Positions 7,357 to 15,483 of a stretch of 48,177 nucleotides of DNA are shown in pieces (position 1 is the stretch's first letter; each line of letters begins with the position of its first letter). This DNA comes from an uncultured Clostridia bacterium (GTDB taxonomy: Bacteria; Bacillota; Clostridia; Oscillospirales; Oscillospiraceae). The notes under the pieces were generated by a model. It ran no database searches and was not told the DNA's origin. It was given only the letters and a program-made list of their open reading frames with translations. Where the stretch lies: assembly GCA_947164825.1 (NCBI GenBank), contig CAMUYE010000007.1, positions 1 to 48,177 on the forward strand, written 5' to 3'. Made by a program: the position numbers and the translations under genes.

Positions 7357-8250
7357 ATGAACACCAAATCCGCTATGATCGCCATTTGCGGGCGGCCCAA
7401 CGTGGGCAAGTCCACTCTGACCAATACCCTCGTCGGGGAGAAGGTCGCCATCGTCTCCAACAAACCCCAGACCACCCGGAACCGGATCTGCGGCATTCTG
7501 GACCGGGGCGAGACCCAGTTCGTCTTCATGGACACCCCGGGCTTCCATAAGCCCCGGACCAAGCTGGGCGACTACATGGTCTCCGTGGTGGAGAACTCCG
7601 TCTCCGACGTGGATGTCTGTTTGCTGCTGGTGGAGCCCATCGCCAACATCGGCCCCCAGGAGGAGGCTTTGATCGCCCGCTTTGCCGAGCTGGGGGTCCC
7701 GGCCATCCTCGTCATCAACAAGATCGACGAGGTGGAGGACAAGGAGCAGCTTCTGGCCGTCATCGCCGCCTATAACCGGGCCTTTGCTTTCGACGCCATC
7801 ATCCCCATCTCCGCCAAGACCGGCGAGGGCGTGGAGGATCTGCTGAAGAGCTGCGAGAGCTACGCCGTGGAGAGCCCCTGGTTCTTCCCCGAGGGCATGA
7901 GCTCCGACCAGCCCGAGCGCCAGGTCATCGCCGAGATCATCCGGGAAAAGATGCTCTGGAACTTAGAGAAGGAGATCCCCCACGGCACCGCCGTGGAGAT
8001 CACCCGCTTCTCCGAGCGGGACAACGGCATTGTGGACGTGGAGGCTACCATCTACTGCGAGAAGGCCAGCCACAAGGGCATCATCATCGGCAAGGGCGGC
8101 CAGATGCTGAAAAAGATCAGCACCCAGGCCCGGGCCGACTGCGAGCGCTTCATGGGCACCAAGGTTTACCTCCAGACCTGGATCAAGGTCAAGGAGAACT
8201 GGCGGGACAGCGACTTCCTGGTCCGCAATTTCGGGTACACCGACCAATAA
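7357..8250 (+). CDS. era: GTPase Era
   Basis: Era is an essential GTPase that binds the 3' end of 16S rRNA during 30S assembly. In order: G1 GRPNVGKST (12-20), the G2 region with KPQTTRNRICG, G3 DTPGF, G4 NKID, G5 SAKTG, and a C-terminal KH domain with GKGGQMLKKI. The length of 297 residues is normal. The ATG at 7357 is chosen over one at 7336 because GAAGGGAG lies seven bases before it. Era follows ybeY by 17 bp. The 97 bp after it contain a palindromic repeat and a small hairpin before the YqzL-like gene. Confidence 0.97.
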   Translation: MNTKSAMIAICGRPNVGKSTLTNTLVGEKVAIVSNKPQTTRNRICGILDRGETQFVFMDTPGFHKPRTKLGDYMVSVVENSVSDVDVCLLLVEPIANIGPQEEALIARFAELGVPAILVINKIDEVEDKEQLLAVIAAYNRAFAFDAIIPISAKTGEGVEDLLKSCESYAVESPWFFPEGMSSDQPERQVIAEIIREKMLWNLEKEIPHGTAVEITRFSERDNGIVDVEATIYCEKASHKGIIIGKGGQMLKKISTQARADCERFMGTKVYLQTWIKVKENWRDSDFLVRNFGYTDQ

Positions 8251-8261
8251 CCAAATGTAGC

Positions 8262-8278
8262 GGCGCACAGTGTGCGCC
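8262..8278 (+). repeat. Dispersed 17-bp palindrome, copy 2
   Basis: GGCGCACAGTGTGCGCC, a perfect 8+1+8 palindrome preceded by TGTAGC, 11 bp after the era stop. It lies inside an operon, between era and recO. Confidence 0.9.
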
Positions 8279-8319
8279 ACGGTCCACGCATAACCCCGCG
8301 ATCTTCTGCACATGATATT

Positions 8320-8336
8320 CCCGATCAAATATCGGG
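8320..8336 (+). promoter_or_regulatory. Small hairpin touching the YqzL-like gene's ribosome binding site
   Basis: CCCGAT (8320-8325) pairs with ATCGGG (8331-8336) around a five-base loop. The right arm includes the first bases of the Shine-Dalgarno GGGAGG, so it could damp translation of the next gene. The stem is short and the effect is a guess. Confidence 0.3.
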
Positions 8337-8347
8337 AGGCGTAATGG

Positions 8348-8542
8348 ATGGAAGACCCCGCACTGCTCTGGATGGCCTTTGAACGCTCCGGCGACCCGGA
8401 GCTCTACCTGCGATACCGGCAGACCATGGAAAACCTGGCCCTGCCGAAGAAACGGAACGACTATGTATATCAAAACCGAAGCGATCGTGCTCCGGGAGGT
8501 CGAGTACAACGACGCCGACAAGCTCCTGGACATTCTCTCTAA
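8348..8542 (+). CDS. YqzL-like small protein, 3' end overlapping recO
   Basis: A 64-residue frame between era and recO, the place where Bacillus carries the tiny yqzL gene. The first part, LLWMAFERSGDPELYLRYR, resembles the YqzL pattern of an aromatic N-terminal helix and a TG/SG-x-x-x-x-YL step. GGGAGG precedes the ATG. The last 27 or so codons run 80 bp into recO in another frame and are Arg/Gly-rich, so they look like readthrough after loss of an original stop near 8463. Only about 38 residues are likely to be ancestral. Function unknown even in Bacillus. Confidence 0.5.
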   Translation: MEDPALLWMAFERSGDPELYLRYRQTMENLALPKKRNDYVYQNRSDRAPGGRVQRRRQAPGHSL

Positions 8543-9218
8543 GGACCGGGGCCTGCTGACGGTCACGGCCAGAGGCGTCCGCCGGGCCAGCTCTCCGCTG
8601 AAAAGCGCCTGTCAGCTCCTGACCCTCTCGGAGTTCACCCTGAAGGAATACCGGGGCAGGCTCTCTGTTCAGGAGGCCCAGAGCATCGAGCAGTTCCGCC
8701 CCCTGCGGGACGACATCGAGCTGCTGGCCCTGGGCTCCTATTTTGCCCAGGCCACCGGCGCCGTAGCCCAGGAGGACGCCCCGAACCCGGAGCTGATCTC
8801 CCTGCTCTGCAACGCCCTTTACGCCCTGGGGAATCTGCGCAGGCCCCGGGAGCTGGTAAAGGCGGCGTTCGAGCTGCGTCTGGCCTGCCTGGCGGGCTTC
8901 AGCCCGGATCTCACGGCATGTGCGGTCTGCGGTTCCCCGGAGCCGGACCGCTTCGATCTCTCTCAGGGGGCCCTGTCCTGCGCCGACTGCCGGAAAGGGG
9001 AGACGGGGATCCGCCTGCCCCTGAGCCCCGGCATGCTGACGGCCATGCGCTATATCGCCTGGTGCGAGCCGAAACGCCTGTTTTCCTTCTCCCTGGATCC
9101 TGAGAGCCTGAGCGCCCTCAGCTCTCTCACGGAAGCCTATCTGATGACCCAGCTGGAGCACAGCTTCTACACCCTGGATTTCTATAAATCCCTGCTTTAC
9201 TACGGAGAAACGACATGA
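8463..9218 (+). CDS. recO: DNA repair protein RecO
   Basis: RecO loads RecA onto SSB-coated DNA in recombinational repair. The 251-residue protein has the N-terminal OB fold (about 1-80, starting MYIKTEAIVLREVEYND) and a C-terminal helical domain with a zinc site of two CxxC pairs, Cys153/Cys156 and Cys173/Cys176. The ATG at 8463 is chosen by homology to typical RecO N-termini; the upstream region has only a weak ribosome binding site, so coupling to the overlapping YqzL-like frame is likely. It overlaps mutS2 by four bases (ATGA). Confidence 0.95.
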   Translation: MYIKTEAIVLREVEYNDADKLLDILSKDRGLLTVTARGVRRASSPLKSACQLLTLSEFTLKEYRGRLSVQEAQSIEQFRPLRDDIELLALGSYFAQATGAVAQEDAPNPELISLLCNALYALGNLRRPRELVKAAFELRLACLAGFSPDLTACAVCGSPEPDRFDLSQGALSCADCRKGETGIRLPLSPGMLTAMRYIAWCEPKRLFSFSLDPESLSALSSLTEAYLMTQLEHSFYTLDFYKSLLYYGETT

Positions 9219-11584
9219 CCGAACTATACGAAAAATCCCTGCAAAAATTGGAGCTGGACCGGATCCTGGAGCAGCTCTCCGAATGCGCCGTCAGCGGAGA
9301 GGCCAAGGATCGCTGCCGGAAGCTGGTTCCCAGCTCCGACCGGGAGGACGTTCTGCTCCTCCAGACCCAGACCAGCGACGCCAAGCGGCTCATCGACCTG
9401 CGCTCCTATCCTTCGCTCCAGGACGTTCAGGACGTGCGCTGGAGCCTGGACCGGGCCGACCGCGGCGGCTGCCTCAGCCCCAAGGAGCTGCTGCAGATCG
9501 CGGGCGTGCTCCGCTGCACGCGTGCCTCCAAGGAGTACTATGACGGGGCCTGCGCCAATACCTCCCTGGACTGGATGTTTGCCGCCCTGACCCCCAATAA
9601 GTATTTGGAGGACCGCATCAGCGGCTCCATCCTCTCGGAGGAGGAGATCGCCGACGCCGCCAGTCCCGAGCTGGCCGATATCCGCCGCCACATGCGGATC
9701 CAGAGCGCCAAGATCAAAGAAAGCCTCCAGAAGATGATCACCTCGCCCTCCTACGCCAAATTCCTCCGGGATCCCATCATCACCCTGCGCCAGGACCGCT
9801 ATGTAGTGCCTGTCAAAGCCGAGTTCAAGAACGAGATCCCCGGCCTGATCCACGACGTCAGCTCCACGGGCTCCACCTTCTTCATCGAGCCCATGTCCTC
9901 CGTCAACGCCAACAACGCCCTGCGGGAGCTGCTGCTGAAAGAGAAGAAGGAGATCGAGCGCATCCTGGCGGAGCTCTCCGCCGAGGCCGCCAACCACCGG
10001 GAGACCATTGCCCAGGATTACACCCTTTTAGTGGACCTGGACGCCATCTTCGCCCGGGCCAAGCTCTCCTTCCGCATGAAGGCCGTGGCCCCGGAGGTCC
10101 GGGAGGACGGATGCCTGGAGCTCCGTCAGGCCAGGCACCCCCTCATCGACCCCAAGACCGTGGTGCCCGTCTCGGTCCACCTGGGCAGGGACTTTGACAC
10201 CCTCATCATCACCGGCCCCAACACCGGCGGCAAGACCGTCACCCTCAAAACCATCGGCCTGCTGACCCTTATGGCCGAGTGCGGTCTGCACATCCCCGCC
10301 GCCGAGGGCAGCTCCGTTTCCACCTTCGAAAACGTCCTGGCCGACATCGGCGACGAGCAAAGCATCGAGCAGAGCCTGTCCACCTTCTCGGCCCACATGC
10401 GCAGCATCGTCCAGGTGGTGGATCAGTGCACGGACCGTTCCCTGGTCCTCTTCGACGAGCTGGGCGCGGGCACGGATCCCGCCGAAGGCGCGGCCCTGGC
10501 CATCTCCCTCATCGAGTTCTGCCGGGAGCGGGGCAGCCGCATCGCCGCCACCACCCACTACGCGGAGCTCAAGGTCTACGCCATGCGCACCGCCGGCGTC
10601 ACCAACGCCGCCTGCGAGTTCGACGTGGAGACCCTGAAGCCCACCTACAAGCTGCTGATCGGCGTTCCCGGCAAGTCCAACGCCTTTGCCATCTCCCGCC
10701 GCCTGGGGCTCCCCGAGGAGATCATCACCGCGGCCCGCAACACCGTCAGCCAGAACGACCTGGATTTTGAAGAAGTTCTGGATCAGCTGGAGCAGCAGCG
10801 TCAGCAGATGGAGGCGGCCCGCATCGAGGCCGAACGCCTCCAGCAGGAGACCCTTCGCACGCGGCAGAAGTCCGAGGAGTACTACGCCCAGATCAAGAAG
10901 GAGAAGGAGAAGGCCGAGTCCCAGGCCCGCCGGGAGGCCCAGATGATCCTGGATGAGGCCAGAAGGACCGCCAACTCCGTCTATGAGGAATTGAAAGCCC
11001 TGCGCAAGCAGATGAAGGACACCGCCGATTCCCAGGGCGTCAACGCCCGCCAGGCCGAGCTCCGCCGCCGGCTCAACGAGGCCGAGGAAAAGCTGGCTCC
11101 GAAGAAGGACGCCGTCGAGCGGCCCAAGCCCAGCCGGGAGATCCGGGTTGGAGACACCGTGGAGCTGCTGCGGCTCGGCACCAAGGCCACGGTCCTGGCC
11201 GTCGGCAAGGACGGCTACCAGCTCCAGGCCGGCATTATGAAGGTCAACGTCAAGCCTGAGGAGGTCTATCTCCTGGAGAACGAGCAGACCGAGGTCAAAA
11301 AGTACATCGAGAAGACCCGCCGGGAGTTCAAAAACGTGGCCCAGTCTCCCGAGCTGGATCTGCGCGGCATGGACGCCCTGGAGGCCTCCGCCGTGCTGAC
11401 CAACTTCCTGGACAACGCCTTCATGGCGAACCTCACCCAGGTCCGCATCATCCACGGCAAGGGCACAGGCGTCCTGCGCAAGACCGTCCACGAGGAGCTG
11501 AAAAAGAACAAGCGCGTCAAGGGCTTCCGCCTGGGCGTCTACGGGGAAGGCGAGGACGGCGTCACCATCGCCGAGCTGGCCTGA
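9215..11584 (+). CDS. mutS2: Endonuclease MutS2
   Basis: MutS2 is a MutS-family ATPase that lacks mismatch recognition domains. It limits homologous recombination and, in Bacillus, acts in rescue of collided ribosomes. At 789 residues it is full length. Walker A GPNTGGKT is at about 332-339, with the ABC-type Walker B LVLFDELGAGTDP near 410. A long charged coiled coil covers about 510-640, and a C-terminal Smr domain begins LDLRGMDALEA near 715 with the HGKGTGVLR motif. Starts in the recO stop codon. It is the last gene of the operon that begins at yqfC. Confidence 0.97.
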   Translation: MTELYEKSLQKLELDRILEQLSECAVSGEAKDRCRKLVPSSDREDVLLLQTQTSDAKRLIDLRSYPSLQDVQDVRWSLDRADRGGCLSPKELLQIAGVLRCTRASKEYYDGACANTSLDWMFAALTPNKYLEDRISGSILSEEEIADAASPELADIRRHMRIQSAKIKESLQKMITSPSYAKFLRDPIITLRQDRYVVPVKAEFKNEIPGLIHDVSSTGSTFFIEPMSSVNANNALRELLLKEKKEIERILAELSAEAANHRETIAQDYTLLVDLDAIFARAKLSFRMKAVAPEVREDGCLELRQARHPLIDPKTVVPVSVHLGRDFDTLIITGPNTGGKTVTLKTIGLLTLMAECGLHIPAAEGSSVSTFENVLADIGDEQSIEQSLSTFSAHMRSIVQVVDQCTDRSLVLFDELGAGTDPAEGAALAISLIEFCRERGSRIAATTHYAELKVYAMRTAGVTNAACEFDVETLKPTYKLLIGVPGKSNAFAISRRLGLPEEIITAARNTVSQNDLDFEEVLDQLEQQRQQMEAARIEAERLQQETLRTRQKSEEYYAQIKKEKEKAESQARREAQMILDEARRTANSVYEELKALRKQMKDTADSQGVNARQAELRRRLNEAEEKLAPKKDAVERPKPSREIRVGDTVELLRLGTKATVLAVGKDGYQLQAGIMKVNVKPEEVYLLENEQTEVKKYIEKTRREFKNVAQSPELDLRGMDALEASAVLTNFLDNAFMANLTQVRIIHGKGTGVLRKTVHEELKKNKRVKGFRLGVYGEGEDGVTIAELA

Positions 11585-11640
11585 TCTCCCGCTGTGAGCC
11601 CGCAAATAAACAGAGGTCCGTACGTAAAAAGGAGTTCCGT

Positions 11641-11958
11641 ATGAAAAAGAGCGACAAAAAAAGGGGGCAGATTATTGTGCCCCTGGCGATCGGAGCTGCA
11701 TGTGCGATGTTCCCGCTTGGATATTTTCTGTTTTGGGCATGGGTGCTCAGGGTGGATGGAGGAACCGGGGATCCGCTTCAGGTAAACATCCTATGCGTCA
11801 GTTATCTGATCGGGGCGATGCTGCTTGCGGTTTCGACAGTTCTCGCCTTCCGCGGAAGATGGAAGGCCCTGAAGATCGTCTCCGCTGTTGCGATCAGCCA
11901 ATGCCTTGTCTGTTTCGTTCTGCTGTATTTCCTGGCGCGATACATTCTGTTCAAATGA
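11641..11958 (+). CDS. Small membrane protein of unknown function
   Basis: A 105-residue protein with three predicted transmembrane helices (about 10-33, 48-68 and 79-103), a basic N-terminus (MKKSDKKRG) and a short basic loop between helices 2 and 3. AAAAAGGAG lies seven bases before the ATG, so it is surely translated. I do not recognise the family. It sits 56 bp after mutS2 and is AT-richer than its neighbours, so it may be an accessory gene. Confidence 0.65.
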   Translation: MKKSDKKRGQIIVPLAIGAACAMFPLGYFLFWAWVLRVDGGTGDPLQVNILCVSYLIGAMLLAVSTVLAFRGRWKALKIVSAVAISQCLVCFVLLYFLARYILFK

Positions 11959-12058
11959 TTTCCGCCCGGCGTTTGCACAAAAAACGGACAAAAAGCAGCG
12001 GCCGGAAATATGCTCTAAAACCCTTGCGCTTTTGTTATCGGACAAAAAAAGATTTTAC

Positions 12059-12087
12059 TTGACAAAGCTGTATTTTTAATATATATT
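12059..12087 (+). promoter_or_regulatory. Predicted promoter of the HPr-like gene
   Basis: TTGACA and TATATT with a 17-bp spacer, in an AT-rich stretch about 50 bp before the HPr-like start. Very close to consensus. It probably also serves uvrC. The preceding 100 bp show no other signal. Confidence 0.75.
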
Positions 12088-12138
12088 GTTGTCCAGCTAA
12101 AGGAATGTGCATCCGGCACGCAAGAAAGGGTGAGGATA

Positions 12139-12399
12139 ATGTACAGCGAAAACACTGTCGTCAAGTGCGCATCCGGTCTGCATAACAAGCAGGCTACATA
12201 TTTCATCCAGAAGGCGAACGACTACCGTTCCAGCATCTGGATCGAAGCCGACGAGCGAAAGATCAATGCCAAGAGTCTTCTCGGCGTTTTGTCCATGGCC
12301 ATTGTGACCGGCACGGAAGTGACCATCACGGCCGAAGGTCCCGACGAAGAAGAAGCGGTCAGAACGCTGACCGATATGCTGCAGGTGGATCTGTTCTGA
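12139..12399 (+). CDS. HPr-family phosphocarrier-like protein with altered active site
   Basis: An 86-residue HPr fold. The His15-type active histidine is kept in SGLHNKQA, but the usual GLHARPA is changed: the catalytic Arg17 equivalent is Lys and the following Pro is Gln. The regulatory Ser46 region (INAKSLLGVLSM) is conserved, as is the C-terminal GTEVTITAEGPDEEEAV. So it may act more as a Ser-phosphorylated regulator than as a sugar-PTS carrier; that is inference. The ATG at 12139 has GGTGAGG upstream. No PTS genes are near; uvrC follows after 66 bp, a neighbourhood seen with HPr-like genes in other clostridia. Confidence 0.85.
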   Translation: MYSENTVVKCASGLHNKQATYFIQKANDYRSSIWIEADERKINAKSLLGVLSMAIVTGTEVTITAEGPDEEEAVRTLTDMLQVDLF

Positions 12400-12410
12400 T
12401 CCGACTCCAT

Positions 12411-12439
12411 GCCCCAAAGGCCGCCCAGGTCTTTGGGGC
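12411..12439 (+). terminator. Hairpin between the HPr-like gene and uvrC
   Basis: GCCCCAAAG pairs with CTTTGGGGC around an 11-base loop. No T-run follows, so it is more likely an attenuating or mRNA-protecting hairpin than a full terminator. Confidence 0.45.
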
Positions 12440-12465
12440 AAGCTCTATCCGGGAGGTGAAAACGG

Positions 12466-14292
12466 ATGACCAAGACAGAACTGAAAGAGAAAGCACTCTC
12501 TCTGCCTCTGTCTCCCGGCGTCTATCTGATGCAGGATAAGTCCAACGAGGTAATCTACGTCGGGAAGGCCAAAAAGTTGAAGAACCGGGTCAGCCAGTAT
12601 TTCATCGATTCCGTGACCCACAGCCCGAAGACAAAGCTCATGGTCTCCAAGGTGGATCATTTCGACGTCATCATCGCCGCCTCGGAGTTTGAAGCCCTGG
12701 TGCTGGAGTGCAGCCTCATCAAACGCTACATGCCCCGCTACAACATCCTGCTCAAGGACGACAAGGGCTATCCCTATCTGAGGCTGGACCAGTCTGAGCC
12801 CTATCCCGTGCTGACCCTTGCCTCCAAGGCCCGGGAGGACGGCGCCCGGTACTACGGGCCCTACGGCGGCCGGTATCTGACGCAGAAAGTCATCGACACG
12901 CTGCGGCTGACCTTCAAGCTTCCCGGCTGCGGGAAGCATTTTCCCCGGGATATCGGCAGGGAGCGGCCTTGCCTCAACTATCAGATGGGAAACTGCGACG
13001 GCTGGTGCCGGGGCACGCCCGATCAGAGCGAGTACCGGGAACGGCTGGAACAGCTGGAGTCCCTGCTCCGGGGAAATTACAAATCCGTGGCCGCCGGCCT
13101 GCGCGAGCAGATGCTGGCCGCTTCGGAGGCCCTGGAGTTCGAACGCGCCGCCCAGCTCCGGGATCGGATGAACGCCATCGAAGCCCTGGGCCAGAAGCAG
13201 CTTGTCACCGCCGGACGCATGGCAGACACCGACGCCATCGGGTTCGCCCAGACCGAGGCCAAGGGCTGTTTCGCCGTGCTGCACTATGTGGACGGGAATC
13301 TGATGGACAAGGAGTACGAGATCCTCAGTCTGGCGGACGACCCGGTGGAAGCGGTGGCAACGCTGACCAAGCAGTATTATCTGACCCGGGGCGCGGCGCC
13401 GGAGCAGATCCTTCTGCCTCTGGAAATGGAGGACGCGGCGCTGTTTGAGGAGCTTCTGCAGCAGACCCTGAACAAGCGGGTCCGCATCCGCGTCCCCCAG
13501 CGCGGGGACGGGCTCCGGCTGGTGGAGCGGGCCGTGGAGAACGCCCGGGAGGAGGCCCAGCGGATCACCACCCGGGAGGAAAAGCTCCGGGGGACCCTGG
13601 AGCTGCTGCGGCAGATGCTGGGGCTGAACGCCCAGCCCCGGCGCATGGAGGCCTATGACATCTCCAACATCTCCGGCACGGACATCGTCGCCTCCATGGT
13701 GGTCTTCGAGGACGGAAAGCCCCTGCGCTCCGCCTACCGGCATTTCAAGCTGGAAGAACTGACGGATCAGGACGACTACGCCTCCATGCGGCAGGTGCTT
13801 CGCCGCCGCTTCACCCACTTCCTGGCCGGCGACAAGGGCTTTGAGAAGGCGCCGGACCTGCTGCTCATCGACGGCGGCGTCAACCATGCCAGGACCGTGC
13901 TGCAGGAGCTCGCGCCGATGGGTGTTCACATCCCCATCTTCGGCATGGTCAAGGACGACCGCCACCGCACCCGGGCTCTGGTTACCCCGGAGGGGGACGA
14001 AATCGGCATCGCCGGAAATCAGAGCGTTTTCGCCCTGATCGGCGCCATCCAGGAGGAGACCCACCGCTTCGCCATCAGCTACCACCGAAAGCTCCGCAGC
14101 AAGCGGGTAAAGGGCAGCAGCCTGGAGAAGATCCCCGGCGTGGGCGAAAAGCGCCGCGCCGAGCTGCTCAAACGCTTCCACACGGTCTCCGCCGTAGCCG
14201 AAGCCACCCTCCAGGAGCTGCAGACCGTCCTGCCCCGGGACGCCGCGGCGGCGGTCTATCGGCACTTTCACGGGGAGCTTTCAACCCAGTGA
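12466..14292 (+). CDS. uvrC: Excinuclease ABC subunit C
   Basis: UvrC makes both incisions in nucleotide excision repair together with UvrB. The 608-residue protein has the N-terminal GIY-YIG nuclease (SPGVYLM and VIYVGKAKKLKNRV in the first 45 residues), a cysteine-containing region (GKHFPRDIGRERPCLNYQMG), a UVR helix pair near 200-235, an RNase H-like nuclease domain (DISNISGTDIVASMVVFEDG near 400; LLLIDGG), and C-terminal helix-hairpin-helix motifs (LEKIPGVGEKRRAELLKRF). GGGAGGTG precedes the ATG. Full length with no visible damage. Confidence 0.97.
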   Translation: MTKTELKEKALSLPLSPGVYLMQDKSNEVIYVGKAKKLKNRVSQYFIDSVTHSPKTKLMVSKVDHFDVIIAASEFEALVLECSLIKRYMPRYNILLKDDKGYPYLRLDQSEPYPVLTLASKAREDGARYYGPYGGRYLTQKVIDTLRLTFKLPGCGKHFPRDIGRERPCLNYQMGNCDGWCRGTPDQSEYRERLEQLESLLRGNYKSVAAGLREQMLAASEALEFERAAQLRDRMNAIEALGQKQLVTAGRMADTDAIGFAQTEAKGCFAVLHYVDGNLMDKEYEILSLADDPVEAVATLTKQYYLTRGAAPEQILLPLEMEDAALFEELLQQTLNKRVRIRVPQRGDGLRLVERAVENAREEAQRITTREEKLRGTLELLRQMLGLNAQPRRMEAYDISNISGTDIVASMVVFEDGKPLRSAYRHFKLEELTDQDDYASMRQVLRRRFTHFLAGDKGFEKAPDLLLIDGGVNHARTVLQELAPMGVHIPIFGMVKDDRHRTRALVTPEGDEIGIAGNQSVFALIGAIQEETHRFAISYHRKLRSKRVKGSSLEKIPGVGEKRRAELLKRFHTVSAVAEATLQELQTVLPRDAAAAVYRHFHGELSTQ

Positions 14293-14350
14293 TGCAAGCG
14301 CACAGAAAGAAAAAATCGATCTGTTTTCCAAAACGGAAGGAGGACCAAGC

Positions 14351-14902
14351 ATGAGAGTGATTGCGGGAACGGCCCGCTCGATCCCGCTTCTGAGCCGGGA
14401 CGGCATTGAGACCCGCCCCACCGCGGATCGGGTCAAAGAGGCGATTTTCAGCGTCATCCAATTTGAAATCGAAGGCCGGCAGGTCCTGGATCTCTTCGGC
14501 GGCAGCGGTCAGCTGGCCATCGAGGCCCTGAGCCGCGGCGCTGCCGGAGCTGTCATCGTGGACCAGAGCAAGGACTCCGTCTCCATCATCAAGCAGAATC
14601 TGAGCAAGACCCGCTTGACCGACAGGGCCCGGGTGGTCTGCGCGGACTATATGGATTATCTGAACCGGACCGGGGAACGCTTTGATCTGATCTTTCTGGA
14701 CCCGCCCTATGGGGAGAAATTTTTGGAAAACGCCCTAAAACGGATTTCTGAAATTGACATCTTGAAATCCGGTGGTATAATAATATGTGAGAGATCGGCG
14801 GAGAAGGCTCTGTCCGACGATTATCCTGCGTTACGCCGGATCCGGGACTACCGCTATGGCAGGACCGGCGTTACCCTTTATCGGGCGGAGGCCTTGAACT
14901 AA
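14351..14902 (+). CDS. rsmD: 16S rRNA (guanine(966)-N(2))-methyltransferase RsmD
   Basis: RsmD methylates G966 of 16S rRNA using S-adenosylmethionine. The 183-residue protein begins MRVIAGTARS, typical of the family, then has the SAM-binding motif I LDLFGGSGQLAIEALSRGA (about 40-60) and the N6/N2-methyltransferase motif DPPYG near 117-121. AAGGAGG lies eight bases before the ATG. It stands 58 bp after uvrC and 24 bp before a coiled-coil protein gene; in clostridia rsmD often sits with coaD and ylbJ-like genes, but coaD is not present here. Confidence 0.94.
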   Translation: MRVIAGTARSIPLLSRDGIETRPTADRVKEAIFSVIQFEIEGRQVLDLFGGSGQLAIEALSRGAAGAVIVDQSKDSVSIIKQNLSKTRLTDRARVVCADYMDYLNRTGERFDLIFLDPPYGEKFLENALKRISEIDILKSGGIIICERSAEKALSDDYPALRRIRDYRYGRTGVTLYRAEALN

Positions 14903-14926
14903 GATAGAAATCAGGAGGAAACAGAA

Positions 14927-15442
14927 ATGAACGAACATGGCATTGAAGAGCTTATCAGTACACTTTATGAATTGATCCAGGATGCACGGGGTATCCCCCT
15001 GAGTTCCGAAAAATGCGTCATTGAGCGGGATCGCGTCCTTGATCTGCTCGATGAGATCAGCAATCAGCTTCCCGGCGAGCTCAAGCAGGCCAAGACCATC
15101 GTGGAGTCCCGCAGCGAGGTCATCAACAACGCCAAGCGTGAGGCTGAAAACATCCTCAAGCAGGCCCAGGCCCAGGCCCGCCAGATGGTCTCCGACGACG
15201 AGATCTATCGCCAGGCCCAGCAGGAGGCCAACGCAATGGTTCAGGCAGCCCAGGATCGCATCCGCGAGCTCAAGGGCGTGACCAACAACTACGTGGACGA
15301 CGCCCTCAAGCAGACCGAGCAGGCCATTTCCGAAGCCCTCAACGAGGTCAAGGAGTCCCGCGCCAAGTTCAACGCCCTGGTCGGCGCCCAGAACAAGGCG
15401 TCCAAGCCCGCATCCAACCCCGCCATCATCGAGGACGTGTAA
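14927..15442 (+). CDS. Coiled-coil protein, DivIVA/ATPase-stalk-like, unknown function
   Basis: A 171-residue, mostly helical protein. Residues about 50-150 form a long Ala/Gln/Glu-rich coiled coil (for example ENILKQAQAQARQMVSDDE), the type of sequence often labelled ATP synthase subunit B/E-like. The tail is Lys/Ser/Pro-rich (NKASKPASNPAII). No membrane segment is present, so it is not an F0 b subunit. Its position directly after rsmD is one I recall for a conserved clostridial gene of unknown function. CAGGAGGAA precedes the ATG. Confidence 0.75.
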   Translation: MNEHGIEELISTLYELIQDARGIPLSSEKCVIERDRVLDLLDEISNQLPGELKQAKTIVESRSEVINNAKREAENILKQAQAQARQMVSDDEIYRQAQQEANAMVQAAQDRIRELKGVTNNYVDDALKQTEQAISEALNEVKESRAKFNALVGAQNKASKPASNPAIIEDV

Positions 15443-15483
15443 TAATACCCCTTCACCACTACAACAAAACATGGGAGGACGCA

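Noticed and set aside
12411-12439. Hairpin before uvrC as a full intrinsic terminator
   Set aside because: There is no T-run after the stem, and no separate uvrC promoter was found.
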